A stretch of DNA of 64,000 bases from the NCBI GenBank assembly GCA_945890645.1, contig CAMDCV010000015.1:1-64000 (forward strand), given 5' to 3'. Shown here in pieces: positions 10,316 to 22,756 of this stretch (positions within the stretch are counted from its first letter, which is position 1; each line of letters begins with the position of its first letter). Both the position numbers and the translations under genes were made by a program. Origin of the DNA: Akkermansia muciniphila (GTDB lineage Bacteria > Verrucomicrobiota > Verrucomicrobiia > Verrucomicrobiales > Akkermansiaceae). The notes under the pieces were generated by a model. That model did no database searches, was not told the DNA's origin, and saw nothing but the letters and a program-made list of their open reading frames with translations.

Positions 10316-10332
10316 GCCGAAGGCCTTGGTCC

Positions 10333-10349
10333 GCGGTAAGAATTACCGC
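10333..10349. terminator. Stem-loop between convergent genes (possible terminator)
   Basis: GCGGTAA-gaa-TTACCGC forms a 7-bp perfect stem with a 3-nt loop, followed by TTTAG on the + strand. It sits between the 3' ends of the membrane protein gene and ligA. The stem is short, so activity is uncertain. Confidence 0.4.
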
Positions 10350-10380
10350 TTTAGTTGTGTCGCAAATGCAAATTACGATC

Positions 10381-12822
<2,442 letters not shown>

Positions 12823-12862
12823 TTATTGATATAAATTAGGGTGAATATATATTAAAAGAATC

Positions 12863-14425
12863 TTACGGAGAAGATTTTTTAACTATGCGAAACCCAGTGT
12901 AAACAGCCCTTTCGGTTGGCCACCAGCCGCCTTTATCTGCTATTCGGCAGAAATCGGCAGGACTGACGGCTGTGCCACCTTTACACACTCGAAGCTCGCC
13001 ATGCGCAACTCCGCGTGGATCTCTCATGCCATCTGACTGAGGGTTCCGCGCATTCCAATCCCAACACCATTCATCCACATTACCTATTATATCATGTATC
13101 CCATAGCCATTTGCAGGGAATTTTCCTACTGGTGAAGTAAATGGTGCTATCCCATCGTCATATGTCGGATGATAACCTACTGTAGGATTTACGTCGTAAT
13201 GGTAACGAGGTTCACTTTCGTAATTCGCCTCTTTGTGAGAAATAGTATCACCCCAAGGGTATCTTCTTCTGTTAAAGCCTCCCCTCGCCGCTTTCTCCCA
13301 TTCCGCTTCAGTTGGAAGACGGTAACCGTTTGCGGACCAGTCACACACTAAATTATTTTGTATTCCTTTTTTATAAATTGAATTTAATTCCTTGTAACAA
13401 GGAACCAAGCCATCCGCTTCGCTCCGCGCATTGCACCATTTAACTACATCATACCATGTGACAGTTTGGACTGGATGATTTTTTCCTTTTCCTTTTCCTT
13501 CGCATATGTCTGAGTAACCGTTAATAAGACCCCAAGCTCTAGTCTTATCCCATTCCTCCTTGGTGACTTCGTATTTTCCTATGTGAAATGAACTCAAATT
13601 GACTAGTGCTGGTTGGCTTTTTGTAGTCCAAAACGGTGGATCGTCTTCACTGGTTCTACCCATTACAAAGCTGCCTCCTGGAATTAACACTAGTGGGTAG
13701 TCAGATTTTGATTTTATATTTTCTGATTTATCAATTTCAACTTGTTCTATTTTTTTTTCTTCAGCGATTAATGTTAATTTTTTTTCACTATTTTCAGGTT
13801 TTTTAGCATCTGGTTTTTGATGGTTGTTTTCTATTTTATCATTTTGCAAAAGACCGCTCAATGGAATACTTTCTAATTTGAGTTTTTTCTTGTCGTCGAC
13901 ACTTAAATCACTTATCTTTAAAGTTTTTATACCATTCGAATGCATGATTGTTACAGTGTCATAATTTCTCTTAGTTACGCGGCATCCATTGAAATTGACT
14001 CCATCAAGAGTAGTTATAGTCGGTAGTTTAGCAATTTCTTGTGCCTGTAATGATAGTGCATTTTGATTTGTGCGAATTTTTACAATCCATGGATTTAAAT
14101 ATGGTTGTGTCGATGGACTGTTAGAAACGTGCGACTCATAAGTCTTTAAAATTTTGTCTAATACCTCTTGCGAAGATATCTGACTTGCTGTAGGGTAAAG
14201 TATGAAACCTCGATTTCTATAATTAGATACAACTACTGAACTGCCGCTCGGCTGATAAACTCGTGTACCTAATGAGTCGTTTTCTGTTCTTACAAATTCA
14301 AAACATTCAATTTTTTCAGATGGTGCGTCTGGACTATAAGCATGTAAAAAAACACCAATGGGTTTAGTGCCAGCATTCACAATAGTTGTGGTCAGGATAA
14401 GTAGTAAGATGTAGATATTTTTCAT
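12863..14425 (-). CDS. Secreted FGE/SUMF1-fold protein (formylglycine-generating-enzyme-like)
   Basis: 520 residues: a signal peptide (residues 1-18), about 220 residues of Lys/Glu-rich, AT-rich linker and an unknown N-terminal domain, then a SUMF1-type C-type-lectin fold (about residues 243-517). Typical blocks are IPGGSFVMG, HPVQTVTWYDVVKWCNA, YRLPTEAEWEKAARGG, YPWGD, GNVDEWCWDW and a closing GFRIV. The paired copper-binding cysteines of true formylglycine-generating enzymes are not evident near the C-terminus, so a binding or structural role is as likely as catalysis. The gene is AT-rich compared with its neighbours and ends 46 bp upstream of the ligA start on the same strand. Confidence 0.85.
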   Translation of the reverse strand: MKNIYILLLILTTTIVNAGTKPIGVFLHAYSPDAPSEKIECFEFVRTENDSLGTRVYQPSGSSVVVSNYRNRGFILYPTASQISSQEVLDKILKTYESHVSNSPSTQPYLNPWIVKIRTNQNALSLQAQEIAKLPTITTLDGVNFNGCRVTKRNYDTVTIMHSNGIKTLKISDLSVDDKKKLKLESIPLSGLLQNDKIENNHQKPDAKKPENSEKKLTLIAEEKKIEQVEIDKSENIKSKSDYPLVLIPGGSFVMGRTSEDDPPFWTTKSQPALVNLSSFHIGKYEVTKEEWDKTRAWGLINGYSDICEGKGKGKNHPVQTVTWYDVVKWCNARSEADGLVPCYKELNSIYKKGIQNNLVCDWSANGYRLPTEAEWEKAARGGFNRRRYPWGDTISHKEANYESEPRYHYDVNPTVGYHPTYDDGIAPFTSPVGKFPANGYGIHDIIGNVDEWCWDWNARNPQSDGMRDPRGVAHGELRVCKGGTAVSPADFCRIADKGGWWPTERAVYTGFRIVKKSSP

Positions 14426-14741
14426 ATTTTGTATGTGGAATGATTGTTAGAATAATTTATTTATACGACGAAATAGCCTTAAATGCAATAAAAAAATCAC
14501 TCAACTATTTAAATACTTAATCAAAAATTTAAAATACTTGTTGTAATTAACTAAATTAATAAAAATGGTAATGTGAACTTTTCAAATCTCATGTATGGTG
14601 TTGAGACGGGCGGAGTAGGGAAACAGATCCTCCATAAAGTTTATTTATCATGTACATTCTGGCAGAGGAGGGGTGGGGGAAACAATACCTTTCATGGAAT
14701 TTTCTTGGTGGCGCGTGCTGTGGGCGATAACTTAAGCGCGT
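14426..14741. other. AT-rich intergenic region
   Basis: 316 bp between divergent genes (the SUMF1-like gene leftward, lnt rightward). Very AT-rich from 14440 to 14590, normal afterwards. It presumably holds both promoters, but I cannot single out a convincing pair. The open reading frame crossing it from 14573 overlaps lnt in another frame and looks spurious. Confidence 0.5.
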
Positions 14742-16487
14742 ATGAGCCGTGGATGGATCAATCGGAAACTTATCAGTCGTATGGCACTGGCGCTCGGCGG
14801 GGGCTATGCGCTGAGTTTAGCATTTCCGAACGTGAATTGGGGCATCACCGCCTGGATGGCGCTGGTGCCACTGATGTTCGTTTTGTGGAGCGGAGAAGAG
14901 ACCAAACGCAAGCGGCGGGGCTTTGGGTATGGTTACTTATTCGGTTTGGCATTTTTTGTCACGAATGTGTCGTGGCTTTCCACAGTGAGTGGCTTGGGTG
15001 TGGTGGTGCTGGGATTTTATCTCGCGCTTTACCCGGCACTCTGGGGGCTGGTGGTAAGTCGATGGATGAATCCGTGGGCTGGTCCCGCGGCTACTGGTCG
15101 ATGGGGTGATACGCGGCGCTCACTGGGCTATGCTTGTGCGCAAGCCACGCTATGGGCAGGCTTGGAGTGGCTGCGTGGCTGGGCTTTGACAGGTTTCGGC
15201 TGGAATGGGCTGGGTGTGGCGATGCATGAGCAACCTGTGATGGCGCAGTGCGCGGATCTTTTTGGAGTGGCAGGGTTATCTGGTTTGATGGTTCTGGTGC
15301 AGTCCGTTGCTTTGCAAGTGGTGCGCCGTATGATCGTCGAGGCGAAGGCGGGCCGACGTCGTGCGCATCCGGATTTCGGCATCGCGGGATTGCTCGTGGC
15401 TGCGGCTTTTGCTTACGGTGTGTGGCAGCTATCCGCGCAACCGAAGCGTGAGTATTTCCCGCTGCGAGTTTGCCTGGTGCAAGCGAATGTGCCTCAAGTG
15501 GCGGCACGACAACTGTGGACGGCGGAAGAAGTGCATGCGGCTTATGAAGAAGAGGTGGAAAGCGCAATGCAAGAAGTAGAGCGTCGCAATCAGCAAGCGT
15601 TAGAAAAGTCAGCAGAGTCGGGTGAAGAAGCTGAACTGTTTTATCCCGACTGGCTGGTGTTGCCGGAGGTCGCGCTTAATGGCCGACTCATGAGCACGGC
15701 GACTGGTGAATTTGCGATGTGGCGTGAGAGCGAACTGAGCATCGAAGCATTCCGCAATCAGGGGGACTTCGCCATTTTGTTAGGCATGGGAGAGTTGGAA
15801 GGAGTGATCGATGGTGAGATGATCACGATCCCCGAAAACCCACGGGCCTGGAATTCGCTGGTGATCTTGCCCGAGGACGCACCCTTGCAGCGCTTTCAGA
15901 AAAAGCATTTGGTGATGTTTGGAGAATACATCCCATTAGTTGATGAGTTGCCATGGTTAAAACGCATTTACGAACAACAAGCGGGTACAACATTCGACGG
16001 GGCCTTTGATGCCGGAACATCGGTCGATCCATTACCGATGACAGCTCGCGGACAAAAGTTTTCCATCATTCCCTCGATCTGTTTCGAAGACACCGTGCCG
16101 CGTGAGACGCGGGGCTTTGCGCGCGACGAAGCGCAAGTGATTGTGAATGTGACGAACGATGGATGGTTCGCACAGAGTGAGGCGGCTGCGCAGCATTTTG
16201 CGAATGCGAAGTTTCGCGCGATCGAACTGCGCAGACCGATGATCCGCTGCGCGAATACCGGCGTGAGTGGAGTGATCTCGACCAGTGGACACGCGCAGAT
16301 TTTACAGGATAAAAACGGCAGTCATTTTACGCGAGGGTTTCTGTTAGATACGGTAAAAGTCCCATTGCAAGCCACTACGACACTTTACCAACGCTGGGGC
16401 GATGCACCTGTGATCATCGCGGCTTTGTTGTCGGTTATTGTGATGGTTGTATTAGGGCGTCGAGCTAAGCTAGAAGTAAAAGTGTGA
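14742..16487 (+). CDS. lnt: Apolipoprotein N-acyltransferase
   Basis: Transfers the third acyl chain to the N-terminal cysteine of lipoproteins in the inner membrane. 581 residues. Several transmembrane helices occupy roughly residues 10-230, followed by a nitrilase-type (CN hydrolase) periplasmic domain and a C-terminal helix (~555-573). The Glu-Lys-Cys catalytic triad is visible: E309 in LPEVALNG, a Lys in QKKHLVMFGEY (K387/K388) and C447 in SICFED. The ATG at 14742 gives a standard N-terminus. It implies a diderm envelope with triacylated lipoproteins. Confidence 0.95.
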   Translation: MSRGWINRKLISRMALALGGGYALSLAFPNVNWGITAWMALVPLMFVLWSGEETKRKRRGFGYGYLFGLAFFVTNVSWLSTVSGLGVVVLGFYLALYPALWGLVVSRWMNPWAGPAATGRWGDTRRSLGYACAQATLWAGLEWLRGWALTGFGWNGLGVAMHEQPVMAQCADLFGVAGLSGLMVLVQSVALQVVRRMIVEAKAGRRRAHPDFGIAGLLVAAAFAYGVWQLSAQPKREYFPLRVCLVQANVPQVAARQLWTAEEVHAAYEEEVESAMQEVERRNQQALEKSAESGEEAELFYPDWLVLPEVALNGRLMSTATGEFAMWRESELSIEAFRNQGDFAILLGMGELEGVIDGEMITIPENPRAWNSLVILPEDAPLQRFQKKHLVMFGEYIPLVDELPWLKRIYEQQAGTTFDGAFDAGTSVDPLPMTARGQKFSIIPSICFEDTVPRETRGFARDEAQVIVNVTNDGWFAQSEAAAQHFANAKFRAIELRRPMIRCANTGVSGVISTSGHAQILQDKNGSHFTRGFLLDTVKVPLQATTTLYQRWGDAPVIIAALLSVIVMVVLGRRAKLEVKV

Positions 16488-16516
16488 CCACTGAGTTTTT
16501 GCAGAGGATTTGAACA

Positions 16517-16551
16517 CACTGATCACTGCTCACTAGGCACTCATCACTACT
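16517..16551. repeat. Five-unit 7-nt tandem repeat (CACTNNN), chromosomal copy
   Basis: CACTGAT CACTGCT CACTAGG CACTCAT CACTACT, exactly 35 bp. On the opposite strand it belongs to the same AGTGATC-type family found in the prophage at 37724-37758, 37184-37204 and 47171-47205. It is the only copy I found outside the prophage. Confidence 0.75.
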
Positions 16552-16820
16552 GACGATACGACTCCGCCACGAAAAAAAAGTACCGCTGTGCCGTTCAAGG
16601 AGCAAAGAGCCTCGTTCCTGTAAGCTCTCCAAATGTGGGGTCTAGCGTAAGCATTTGTCTTCCTGTAAAGGCATGACATCAACTCACGGTTCGCGCCCCG
16701 GATATAACGCATCGGATCGGGCTTGCAAACCTTAGACGAACGCACACAGCAGTGATGAAGGATTACGTGTGAAGACGAAACTTATCAAGTGGATTTGTGA
16801 TCATGACACGGATTTTTAGC

Positions 16821-16852
16821 AAAAAAACCGCGCCCCGGTGAAGGGCGCGGTT
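16821..16852 (-). terminator. Rho-independent terminator of fusA
   Basis: On the minus strand AACCGCGCC...GGCGCGGTT forms a strong GC-rich stem followed by a run of seven T. It lies about 75 bp after the fusA stop codon. Confidence 0.9.
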
Positions 16853-16925
16853 GAATGCTTTGGTAGATGGGGCGGACTGCCTACTTCGCCGAGGCTACGA
16901 AGGCCATAGAAAGTCCGCGGTCCGG

Positions 16926-19016
16926 TTACTTACGCAGTGCTTCTTCGCGGGCTTTTGCTTTGGCGATCACGTCGTCGGAAACGTTGCGTGGGCAGGCGAA
17001 GTAGTGACTGAATTCCATCGAGAACTGGCCACGACCGGAGGTCATGGTGCGCAGGTCACCGATGTAACCAAACATCGCGCTGAGTGGTGCTTCGGCTTTG
17101 ATGCGCACGCCAGTCGGGCCGCTTTCTTGGCTCTTGATCATGCCGCGGCGACGGTTGAGGTCGCCAATGACGTCACCGACGTTGGCATCGGGCGTGAAGA
17201 CGTCGATTTTCATGACGGGCTCCAGGATTTGTGGACCTGCTTTGAGCATGGTTTGACGATACGCAGCTTTCGCAGCGATTTCGAATGCCAGGGCGGAGGA
17301 GTCAACGGCGTGGAAACCACCGTCGATCAGTGTGACTTTGAAGTCGAGGCAAGGATAACCAGCCAATGGACCTTTGTGGATCGAGGTTTTGAAACCTTTT
17401 TCGACAGCGGGGATATATTCCTTAGGAACGTTACCACCGACTACTTTGGATTCAAACACGAAGCCATCACCTGGCTCAAGCGGCTCGATGATGTAGCTGA
17501 TTTTAGCGAACTGACCCGAACCACCGGATTGCTTCTTGTGCGTGTATTCGTCTTCGATGCGCTTGGTGATGGTTTCACGATAGGCAACCTGCGGAGCGCC
17601 TACGACGACTTCCACTTTGTGCGTGCGTTTCAGGATGTCGATTTTGATGTCGAGGTGAAGTTCGCCCATGCCTTTAAGGATGAGTTCGTTCGTTTCCTCG
17701 TCGGTTTCCACGCGGAACGAAGGGTCTTCTTGCACCATTTTGCCAATGGCAGTTGCCAATTTCTCGGCGTTCGCTTTGTCCTTGGCGGCCACGGCGATCG
17801 AAATAACGGGATCAGGGAATACCATCGGCTCGAGAGTCGCTGGCTTTTTCTCGTCGCAAAGGGTGTGACCCGTTTGCACGTTTTTCATGCCGACAATGGC
17901 GATGATGTCACCAGCCTGCGCGGAATCGATCTCGGTGCGGTCATCGGCATGCATTTCCACCATGCGGCTGATGCGCTCGGTTTTGCCAGTGAAGGTGTTG
18001 AGAACGGTGTCGCCTTTTTTGATTTCACCGGAGTAAATCCGAGTGAAGGTCAGGGCGCCGAATTTGTCATCCATGATCTTGAATGCCAATCCGCGGAATG
18101 GCATGGTAGGATCGACGATGGCGAACTCGCCCGTTGGATTGCCTTCAAGGTCAACTTCGGGTTGTGGCTTCACTTCGGTAGGGCAGGGAAGGTAGTCGAT
18201 GACGGCATCGAGCACGTTTTGCACGCCTTTGTTTTTGAAGGAAGAACCGCAATAGGTGGGGAAGAACGAGAGATTGATGGTGCCCAAACGAATGCACTTT
18301 TTGATCTCTTCAATGGTCGGCTCTTTGCCATCCAGGAAGCGCTCCATGATTTCGTCGTCTTGCTCTACGGCAGTTTCGATGAGGTCAGCACGGTATTGCT
18401 CGACTTTATCCACCATATCGTCGGGCACGGGGCCGGTGACGAATTTTTCGGGCAAGCCGGACTCATCCCAGACGTAGGATTTTCTTTCGAGAAGATCGAC
18501 GATGCCTTTGAAGCCTGTCTCTTCGCCGATTGGAAGAACCATCACGAGAGCCTTGGCACCAAGGATCGTTTTCACTTGATTGACAACGCGATAGAAATCA
18601 GCGCCGACGCGGTCCATTTTATTGACGTAAATGACACGCGCGACTTCCGAATCGTTCGCGTAACGCCAGTTGGTTTCCGATTGTGGCTCCACGCCGCCGG
18701 ATGCGCAGAATACGCCAATGCCGCCGTCGAGCACTTTTAAGGAACGATACACTTCGATGGTGAAGTCCACGTGACCTGGTGTGTCGATGATGTTAAAGCG
18801 ATAGTCTCTCCAGAAGCAGGTAGTGGCAGCGGATTGAATTGTGATGCCGCGCTCTTGCTCTTGCACCATGAAGTCGGTGGTGGCTGCGCCATCGTGCACT
18901 TCGCCGATTTTGTGAATTTTTCCGGTGAGCTTAAGAATACGCTCGGTGGTCGTAGTTTTGCCGGCGTCCACGTGGGCGAAAATGCCGATGTTGCGATATT
19001 TGGTGAGGTCCTTCAT
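16926..19016 (-). CDS. fusA: Translation elongation factor G
   Basis: GTPase that drives ribosomal translocation. 696 residues from the ATG at 19016, which gives the canonical N-terminus [12 protein letters not shown]; an upstream in-frame ATG at 19064 would add 16 Arg-rich residues and is less likely. The P-loop AHVDAGKT (14-21), DTPGHVDF switch II motif, NKMDR G4 motif and the domain IV/V signatures are present. It is not part of a str operon here, since rpsL, rpsG and tuf are absent nearby, so it may be a dispersed or second EF-G. A strong terminator follows. Confidence 0.96.
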   Translation of the reverse strand: MKDLTKYRNIGIFAHVDAGKTTTTERILKLTGKIHKIGEVHDGAATTDFMVQEQERGITIQSAATTCFWRDYRFNIIDTPGHVDFTIEVYRSLKVLDGGIGVFCASGGVEPQSETNWRYANDSEVARVIYVNKMDRVGADFYRVVNQVKTILGAKALVMVLPIGEETGFKGIVDLLERKSYVWDESGLPEKFVTGPVPDDMVDKVEQYRADLIETAVEQDDEIMERFLDGKEPTIEEIKKCIRLGTINLSFFPTYCGSSFKNKGVQNVLDAVIDYLPCPTEVKPQPEVDLEGNPTGEFAIVDPTMPFRGLAFKIMDDKFGALTFTRIYSGEIKKGDTVLNTFTGKTERISRMVEMHADDRTEIDSAQAGDIIAIVGMKNVQTGHTLCDEKKPATLEPMVFPDPVISIAVAAKDKANAEKLATAIGKMVQEDPSFRVETDEETNELILKGMGELHLDIKIDILKRTHKVEVVVGAPQVAYRETITKRIEDEYTHKKQSGGSGQFAKISYIIEPLEPGDGFVFESKVVGGNVPKEYIPAVEKGFKTSIHKGPLAGYPCLDFKVTLIDGGFHAVDSSALAFEIAAKAAYRQTMLKAGPQILEPVMKIDVFTPDANVGDVIGDLNRRRGMIKSQESGPTGVRIKAEAPLSAMFGYIGDLRTMTSGRGQFSMEFSHYFACPRNVSDDVIAKAKAREEALRK

Positions 19017-19189
19017 GAAGATGAGAGTCAGTGTTCGAGGTCGCGCACGCTGGCGCGGGCGCATGTTTCAGCGTATTTTGGTCAAATGAGCAACAGAAAT
19101 ACGACAGTTTTTGGATTTTTTCCGTTTCAGACTTGCATCGATAAAATTCCAAGCGATGATGTTCGCTCTTACCAGAAACTGAATTTATT

Positions 19190-19822
19190 ATGGCACAATC
19201 GACATTACCCGCACTCGGCTACGACTACAACGCCCTCGAACCGCACATCGATGCGCGCACGATGGAAATCCATCACAGCAAGCACCATCAAGCTTACATC
19301 ACCAATCTGAACAACGCCATTGCTGGCAAAGCAGGGGTGGAGGAAAAATCCGCCGCTGAGCTGATCGCCGATCTTGCTTCTGTGCCGGAAGACATCCGCA
19401 TGGTCGTTCGCAATAACGGCGGTGGCCATGTGAATCACAGCCATTTCTGGGAAATCATCGCCCCCGGTGGTGCCAAAGCTCCGTCGGGCGAGCTCGCGGC
19501 TGCCATCGATAAGGCCTTTGGCTCGTTTGATGCCTTTAAAGAAGCATTCGCCAAAGCGGGTGCCACGCGCTTCGGTTCCGGTTGGGCTTGGTTGGTGGTA
19601 AAAGATGATGGCTCGGTAGCTGTCACTTCGACTCCGAACCAAGACAATCCACTCATGGGCGCTGCGGCTGCTTGCTGCGGCAATACACCCATTCTCGGTC
19701 TCGACGTATGGGAACACGCTTACTACTTGAATTACCAAAACCGTCGTCCGGATTACATCGCCGCCTTCTGGGCCGTGGTAAATTGGGATAAAGTAGCCGC
19801 TAATTTTGCCGCTGCGAAATAA
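19190..19822 (+). CDS. Superoxide dismutase, Fe/Mn family
   Basis: Converts superoxide to hydrogen peroxide and oxygen in the cytoplasm. 210 residues. The four metal ligands are visible: H28 (MEIHHSKHH), H83 (HVNHSHFW), D172 and H176 ([10 protein letters not shown]). Whether iron or manganese is used cannot be told from the sequence alone. Divergent from fusA, monocistronic, and followed closely by a terminator. Confidence 0.95.
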   Translation: MAQSTLPALGYDYNALEPHIDARTMEIHHSKHHQAYITNLNNAIAGKAGVEEKSAAELIADLASVPEDIRMVVRNNGGGHVNHSHFWEIIAPGGAKAPSGELAAAIDKAFGSFDAFKEAFAKAGATRFGSGWAWLVVKDDGSVAVTSTPNQDNPLMGAAAACCGNTPILGLDVWEHAYYLNYQNRRPDYIAAFWAVVNWDKVAANFAAAK

Positions 19823-19836
19823 TTGAGTTTTTTACT

Positions 19837-19874
19837 AAAACCTCCCGTGGACTTGTTCTGCGGGAGGTTTTTTA
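19837..19874 (+). terminator. Rho-independent terminator of the superoxide dismutase gene
   Basis: AAAACCTCCCG ... CGGGAGGTTTTTT: a perfect 9-11 bp stem with a T-run. A-rich flanks on the other side make it plausibly bidirectional, serving the convergent transporter gene as well. Confidence 0.9.
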
Positions 19875-19892
19875 TGCGTAAAAATACCGTAA

Positions 19893-20816
19893 TCAGCCCC
19901 TCATGCCTTCCCATACTTCATCTTTTTCCTCGGCTGACCGGGGCTCGAGGTGAGTGATGATACGTCCATACGGTGCAAGCAAGGCGCAGATCTTTTCTTC
20001 GACAGTTGTTGCGACCTCATGCGCATCATGCACGGTGGTCTCGTCGGCAAATACGAGATGCAACTCGACCCAGTGGGTATGGCCTGAGAGTCGGTGGCGC
20101 AAATGGTGATATCGGAAGTCATGCTCCAGAATCAATGCATCAAGAAGTGCGCGGATTTTCGCTTCGGTTTCCGGTTCAGCCGCATCCATCAATCCAGCAA
20201 GACTTTCTCGCACCAGTTTGATGCCAGTCCACAAAATGTTAGTAGCGGCCAGCATGGCGATGATCGGATCCCACCAGGGCCAACCGGTGAAATACACTAA
20301 AGCCAAGGCGCAAAGTACGGCAATACTCGTGTATACATCGGTCATAACATGATGCCCATTCGCGCGAAGGACGGGGGACTTTCGCTTTTTACCAATGTGC
20401 AAAAGAGCGGCTCCTAGCAAGATATTGACAATGGTCGCAGAGCCCGCGAGTAAAGCACCGAAGCCAATTTTTTCAATTTGCACGCCCGTGTGGAATTGTC
20501 GCCCAGCTTCATAATAAATGAATAACGCTGCGCAGGAAATCATCGCACCCTCGATCCCTGCGGAAAGGAATGCGGCTTTGTCATGCCCGAAATGGTGTTC
20601 GTCATCGGCAGGTTTGTGCGATAACTGCAGGGCGCGAACTGCAATAGCTACCGCAATTAGATGAACGAACGATTCCGCCGCATCGGAATACAAGGCGGAT
20701 GAATTCGTCATCCACGCAGCCCATGCTTTGAGGAACAGCAACACAATCGCAACGCCTAGCGAGACGAGCATGATGCTCATTTGTTCGCGATAGGACTTTT
20801 CCGCAGCATTCATCAA
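19893..20816 (-). CDS. Cation diffusion facilitator family transporter
   Basis: Inner-membrane divalent metal/H+ antiporter, probably exporting Zn2+, Fe2+ or Mn2+. 307 residues. About six transmembrane helices occupy residues 13-205. Metal-site motifs are ALYSDAAESFVH in TM2 (Asp), HHFGHDK between TM2 and TM3, and HHVMTDVYTS in TM5 (His and Asp), all typical of the family. A cytoplasmic C-terminal domain rich in His (FRYHHLRHR, GHTHWVELH) follows. The exact metal cannot be assigned. Convergent with the superoxide dismutase gene. Confidence 0.93.
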   Translation of the reverse strand: MMNAAEKSYREQMSIMLVSLGVAIVLLFLKAWAAWMTNSSALYSDAAESFVHLIAVAIAVRALQLSHKPADDEHHFGHDKAAFLSAGIEGAMISCAALFIYYEAGRQFHTGVQIEKIGFGALLAGSATIVNILLGAALLHIGKKRKSPVLRANGHHVMTDVYTSIAVLCALALVYFTGWPWWDPIIAMLAATNILWTGIKLVRESLAGLMDAAEPETEAKIRALLDALILEHDFRYHHLRHRLSGHTHWVELHLVFADETTVHDAHEVATTVEEKICALLAPYGRIITHLEPRSAEEKDEVWEGMRG

Positions 20817-20918
20817 GGGGTTGGGACTATGCTAGGAGAGATCGGCGATGACAAGCCAGGAGTCACAGAGAAGGGGATTTTGGTTGCCAGAATCGTCAGG
20901 TCTTGGCACAAGGCTTCG

Positions 20919-21584
20919 ATGAATGACTTGCGCGCCGTGCTGTTTGATTTTGATGGCATACTGGTCGATACCGAGTGGGCGATCTATCAAGCATGGTGTC
21001 GGTGTTTCGAAGAGGAAGGGTGTGAGCTGCCCTTATCACTCTATACCCGCTGTATCGGTAGTGATTTCGCGACGTGGTCGCCAAAAACGTACTTGCAGGA
21101 ACTCACGGGAAAATCGTTTGACTGGACAGTGTTGGATGCCGAGCGGCAGCGGGAAATTGTTCATGAACTTACTGACGAAGGTGTGATGGACGGTGTTCAT
21201 GAATTGATCGAGACCTTACATAAGCAAGATATTTCGTTAGGTGTGGTATCGAGCAGTTCGCATCATTGGGTCGATGGCTGGCTTGATCAACTCAATATCC
21301 GCAGTCATTTTACGCATGTGGTTTGTCGGGGAGATGCGCCGCGCATCAAGCCTGCACCAGATCTATGGATCGAAGCAGCGCGACGATTTACGTTGGATCC
21401 GAAACATTGCCTGGCGATTGAGGATTCGCACAACGGGTTGGTTTCAGCACAGGCGGCAGGCATGCCTGTGTGGGTGGTACCGAATCGCGTTACTTCGGTG
21501 CTGGATTTTTCCTCTGCGGAAGAGAGATTCGGCACCTTGCGCGAAATCGCTCATCGATTCAGAGCCCGGGCGGGTGTCGCATGA
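20919..21584 (+). CDS. HAD-superfamily hydrolase, beta-phosphoglucomutase-like
   Basis: 221 residues from the ATG at 20919, where the sequence becomes typical (MNDLRAVLFDFDGILVDTEW). Upstream in-frame codons back to 20781 overlap the divergent transporter gene and look non-coding. Motif I DFDGILVDT, motif II SSSSHH, motif III with Lys (RIKPAPD) and motif IV EDSHNG are all present, with an inserted helical cap of the PGMB/phosphonatase subfamily. The likely role is hydrolysis or mutation of a small phosphorylated sugar; the substrate is unknown. Its last 26 bp overlap the convergent NlpC/P60 gene. Confidence 0.9.
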   Translation: MNDLRAVLFDFDGILVDTEWAIYQAWCRCFEEEGCELPLSLYTRCIGSDFATWSPKTYLQELTGKSFDWTVLDAERQREIVHELTDEGVMDGVHELIETLHKQDISLGVVSSSSHHWVDGWLDQLNIRSHFTHVVCRGDAPRIKPAPDLWIEAARRFTLDPKHCLAIEDSHNGLVSAQAAGMPVWVVPNRVTSVLDFSSAEERFGTLREIAHRFRARAGVA

Positions 21585-22071
21585 TGTAGCCTTTGGCACC
21601 GCGACGCCATGGTTTCCACTTGGGTCCGGAGCGCTGGCCATCGCCACCGGTATCGAGCCTGAGTCCGGCAATGGTCATGAAAACGTGGCCGTTGCGTGAG
21701 TAAATGGTGATCCAGTCGCCCTCGCCGCGTTTGCCATAATTGAGGTACGCTTTGGATGGCATGCTGCCTTTGATGATGCCAGCTTCGCGCAAAACATACG
21801 ATACGGTGCCGGAGCAATCGTAGCCGCTGTCATTATGTTTTGCATGACCACCGCCCCATTTGTAGGGTTTCCCTTGAAGGCGATTTCCTGCGGCGATTGC
21901 GGCGATGACTTTAGCGGGTGCCTTTCGAGGCGCGTAGGCCATGCCGTCCTTGAGCATCGCGGTGCGGCCGGGTTCGAATTTATACACTACCGGATTTTTT
22001 GCCCGTGCTTGGAAACAGGAGCTTTGCCCCAAGGCAAGAGCGAAGACGATGAGAAGAGAAAAAAATCGCAT
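21559..22071 (-). CDS. NlpC/P60 family cell-wall hydrolase, secreted
   Basis: 170 residues with an N-terminal signal peptide (residues 1-18; a Cys at 19 makes a lipoprotein possible, though the lipobox is weak). The catalytic Cys is C86 in YDCSGTVSYVL and the catalytic His H129 in RNGHVFM, preceded by the usual KPYKWGGG block. Likely cuts peptide cross-links of peptidoglycan in the periplasm. It ends convergently inside the HAD gene and starts 6 bp after rdgB ends, so the two probably form an operon. Confidence 0.88.
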   Translation of the reverse strand: MRFFSLLIVFALALGQSSCFQARAKNPVVYKFEPGRTAMLKDGMAYAPRKAPAKVIAAIAAGNRLQGKPYKWGGGHAKHNDSGYDCSGTVSYVLREAGIIKGSMPSKAYLNYGKRGEGDWITIYSRNGHVFMTIAGLRLDTGGDGQRSGPKWKPWRRGAKGYIMRHPPGL

Positions 22072-22077
22072 TTTATG

Positions 22078-22677
22078 TTAGAAAGATTGTTGTTTCAGCC
22101 ATTCAAGAACTTGCGCGAGTGCGCGGGCCCGATGGCTCAATTGATTTTTTATGTCCGCACCAAGTTCGGCAAAAGAAAGCTCATGACCTTGTGGGGCGAA
22201 AAGCGGGTCATAACCGAACCCGCCACAGCCCGCTGCGGTAGGTAATATGCGGCCTTCGCACGTACCACGAAAATTCGTTAGAGCCTTGCCGTCTCGGGCA
22301 ATCACCATTGTGCAAACAAAACGAGCGCTACGATTCTCAGCGCCGACGTTTTTCATTTCCTCGAGCAAACGAGCATTATTGCTTGCGTGATTTCCTTCCT
22401 CGCCACCGTAGCTTGATGACCATACGCCGGGTGCGCCATGGAGCGCATCGACCTCGAGTCCAGAATCATCGGAGAGGACATAACCATCGATGCGGGAACT
22501 GATCGCTTCCGCTTTTAACGTCGCATTTTCAAGAAAGGTCGTGCCCGTTTCGTCAACCTGTGGGAAGTCAGGAAAATCATTCGCGTCCAGAACTTGGAAT
22601 GATGCGCCAACGATTTGACGTATTTCCGAGGTCTTGTGTGAATTGCGGGTCGCAATGATTAGCGGCGCAGCGGGCAT
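22078..22677 (-). CDS. rdgB: XTP/dITP diphosphatase (non-canonical purine NTP pyrophosphatase)
   Basis: HAM1/RdgB family house-cleaning enzyme that removes dITP, XTP and ITP from the nucleotide pool. 199 residues. The motifs TRNSHKTSEI (phosphate binding), LSDDSGLEVDAL (catalytic Asp), GGFGYDPLF and SHRARAL are all intact. Upstream of, and probably co-transcribed with, the NlpC/P60 gene. Confidence 0.95.
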   Translation of the reverse strand: MPAAPLIIATRNSHKTSEIRQIVGASFQVLDANDFPDFPQVDETGTTFLENATLKAEAISSRIDGYVLSDDSGLEVDALHGAPGVWSSSYGGEEGNHASNNARLLEEMKNVGAENRSARFVCTMVIARDGKALTNFRGTCEGRILPTAAGCGGFGYDPLFAPQGHELSFAELGADIKNQLSHRARALAQVLEWLKQQSF

Positions 22678-22756
22678 GGGCGAACCATGTCAGTCACCCT
22701 GGCAAAAGGCGAACGTTTTTTGAACAAAATTGCATATCCCAATCGCTACTAAGTTG

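Larger units (their letters stand above)
16488..16925. other. Intergenic region between convergent lnt and fusA
   Basis: 438 bp without a convincing gene. It contains a five-unit 7-nt tandem repeat (16517-16551) and the fusA terminator (16821-16852). I see nothing recognisable between about 16560 and 16800. Confidence 0.6.

Noticed and set aside
14573-15109. 178-codon frame upstream of and overlapping lnt
   Set aside because: It overlaps lnt in another frame, has no protein-like features and starts in the AT-rich spacer.
16851-18740. 629-codon open frame antisense to fusA
   Set aside because: It lies entirely opposite the conserved EF-G sequence and its translation (His/Asp/Phe-rich) is typical of an antisense shadow of a biased gene.
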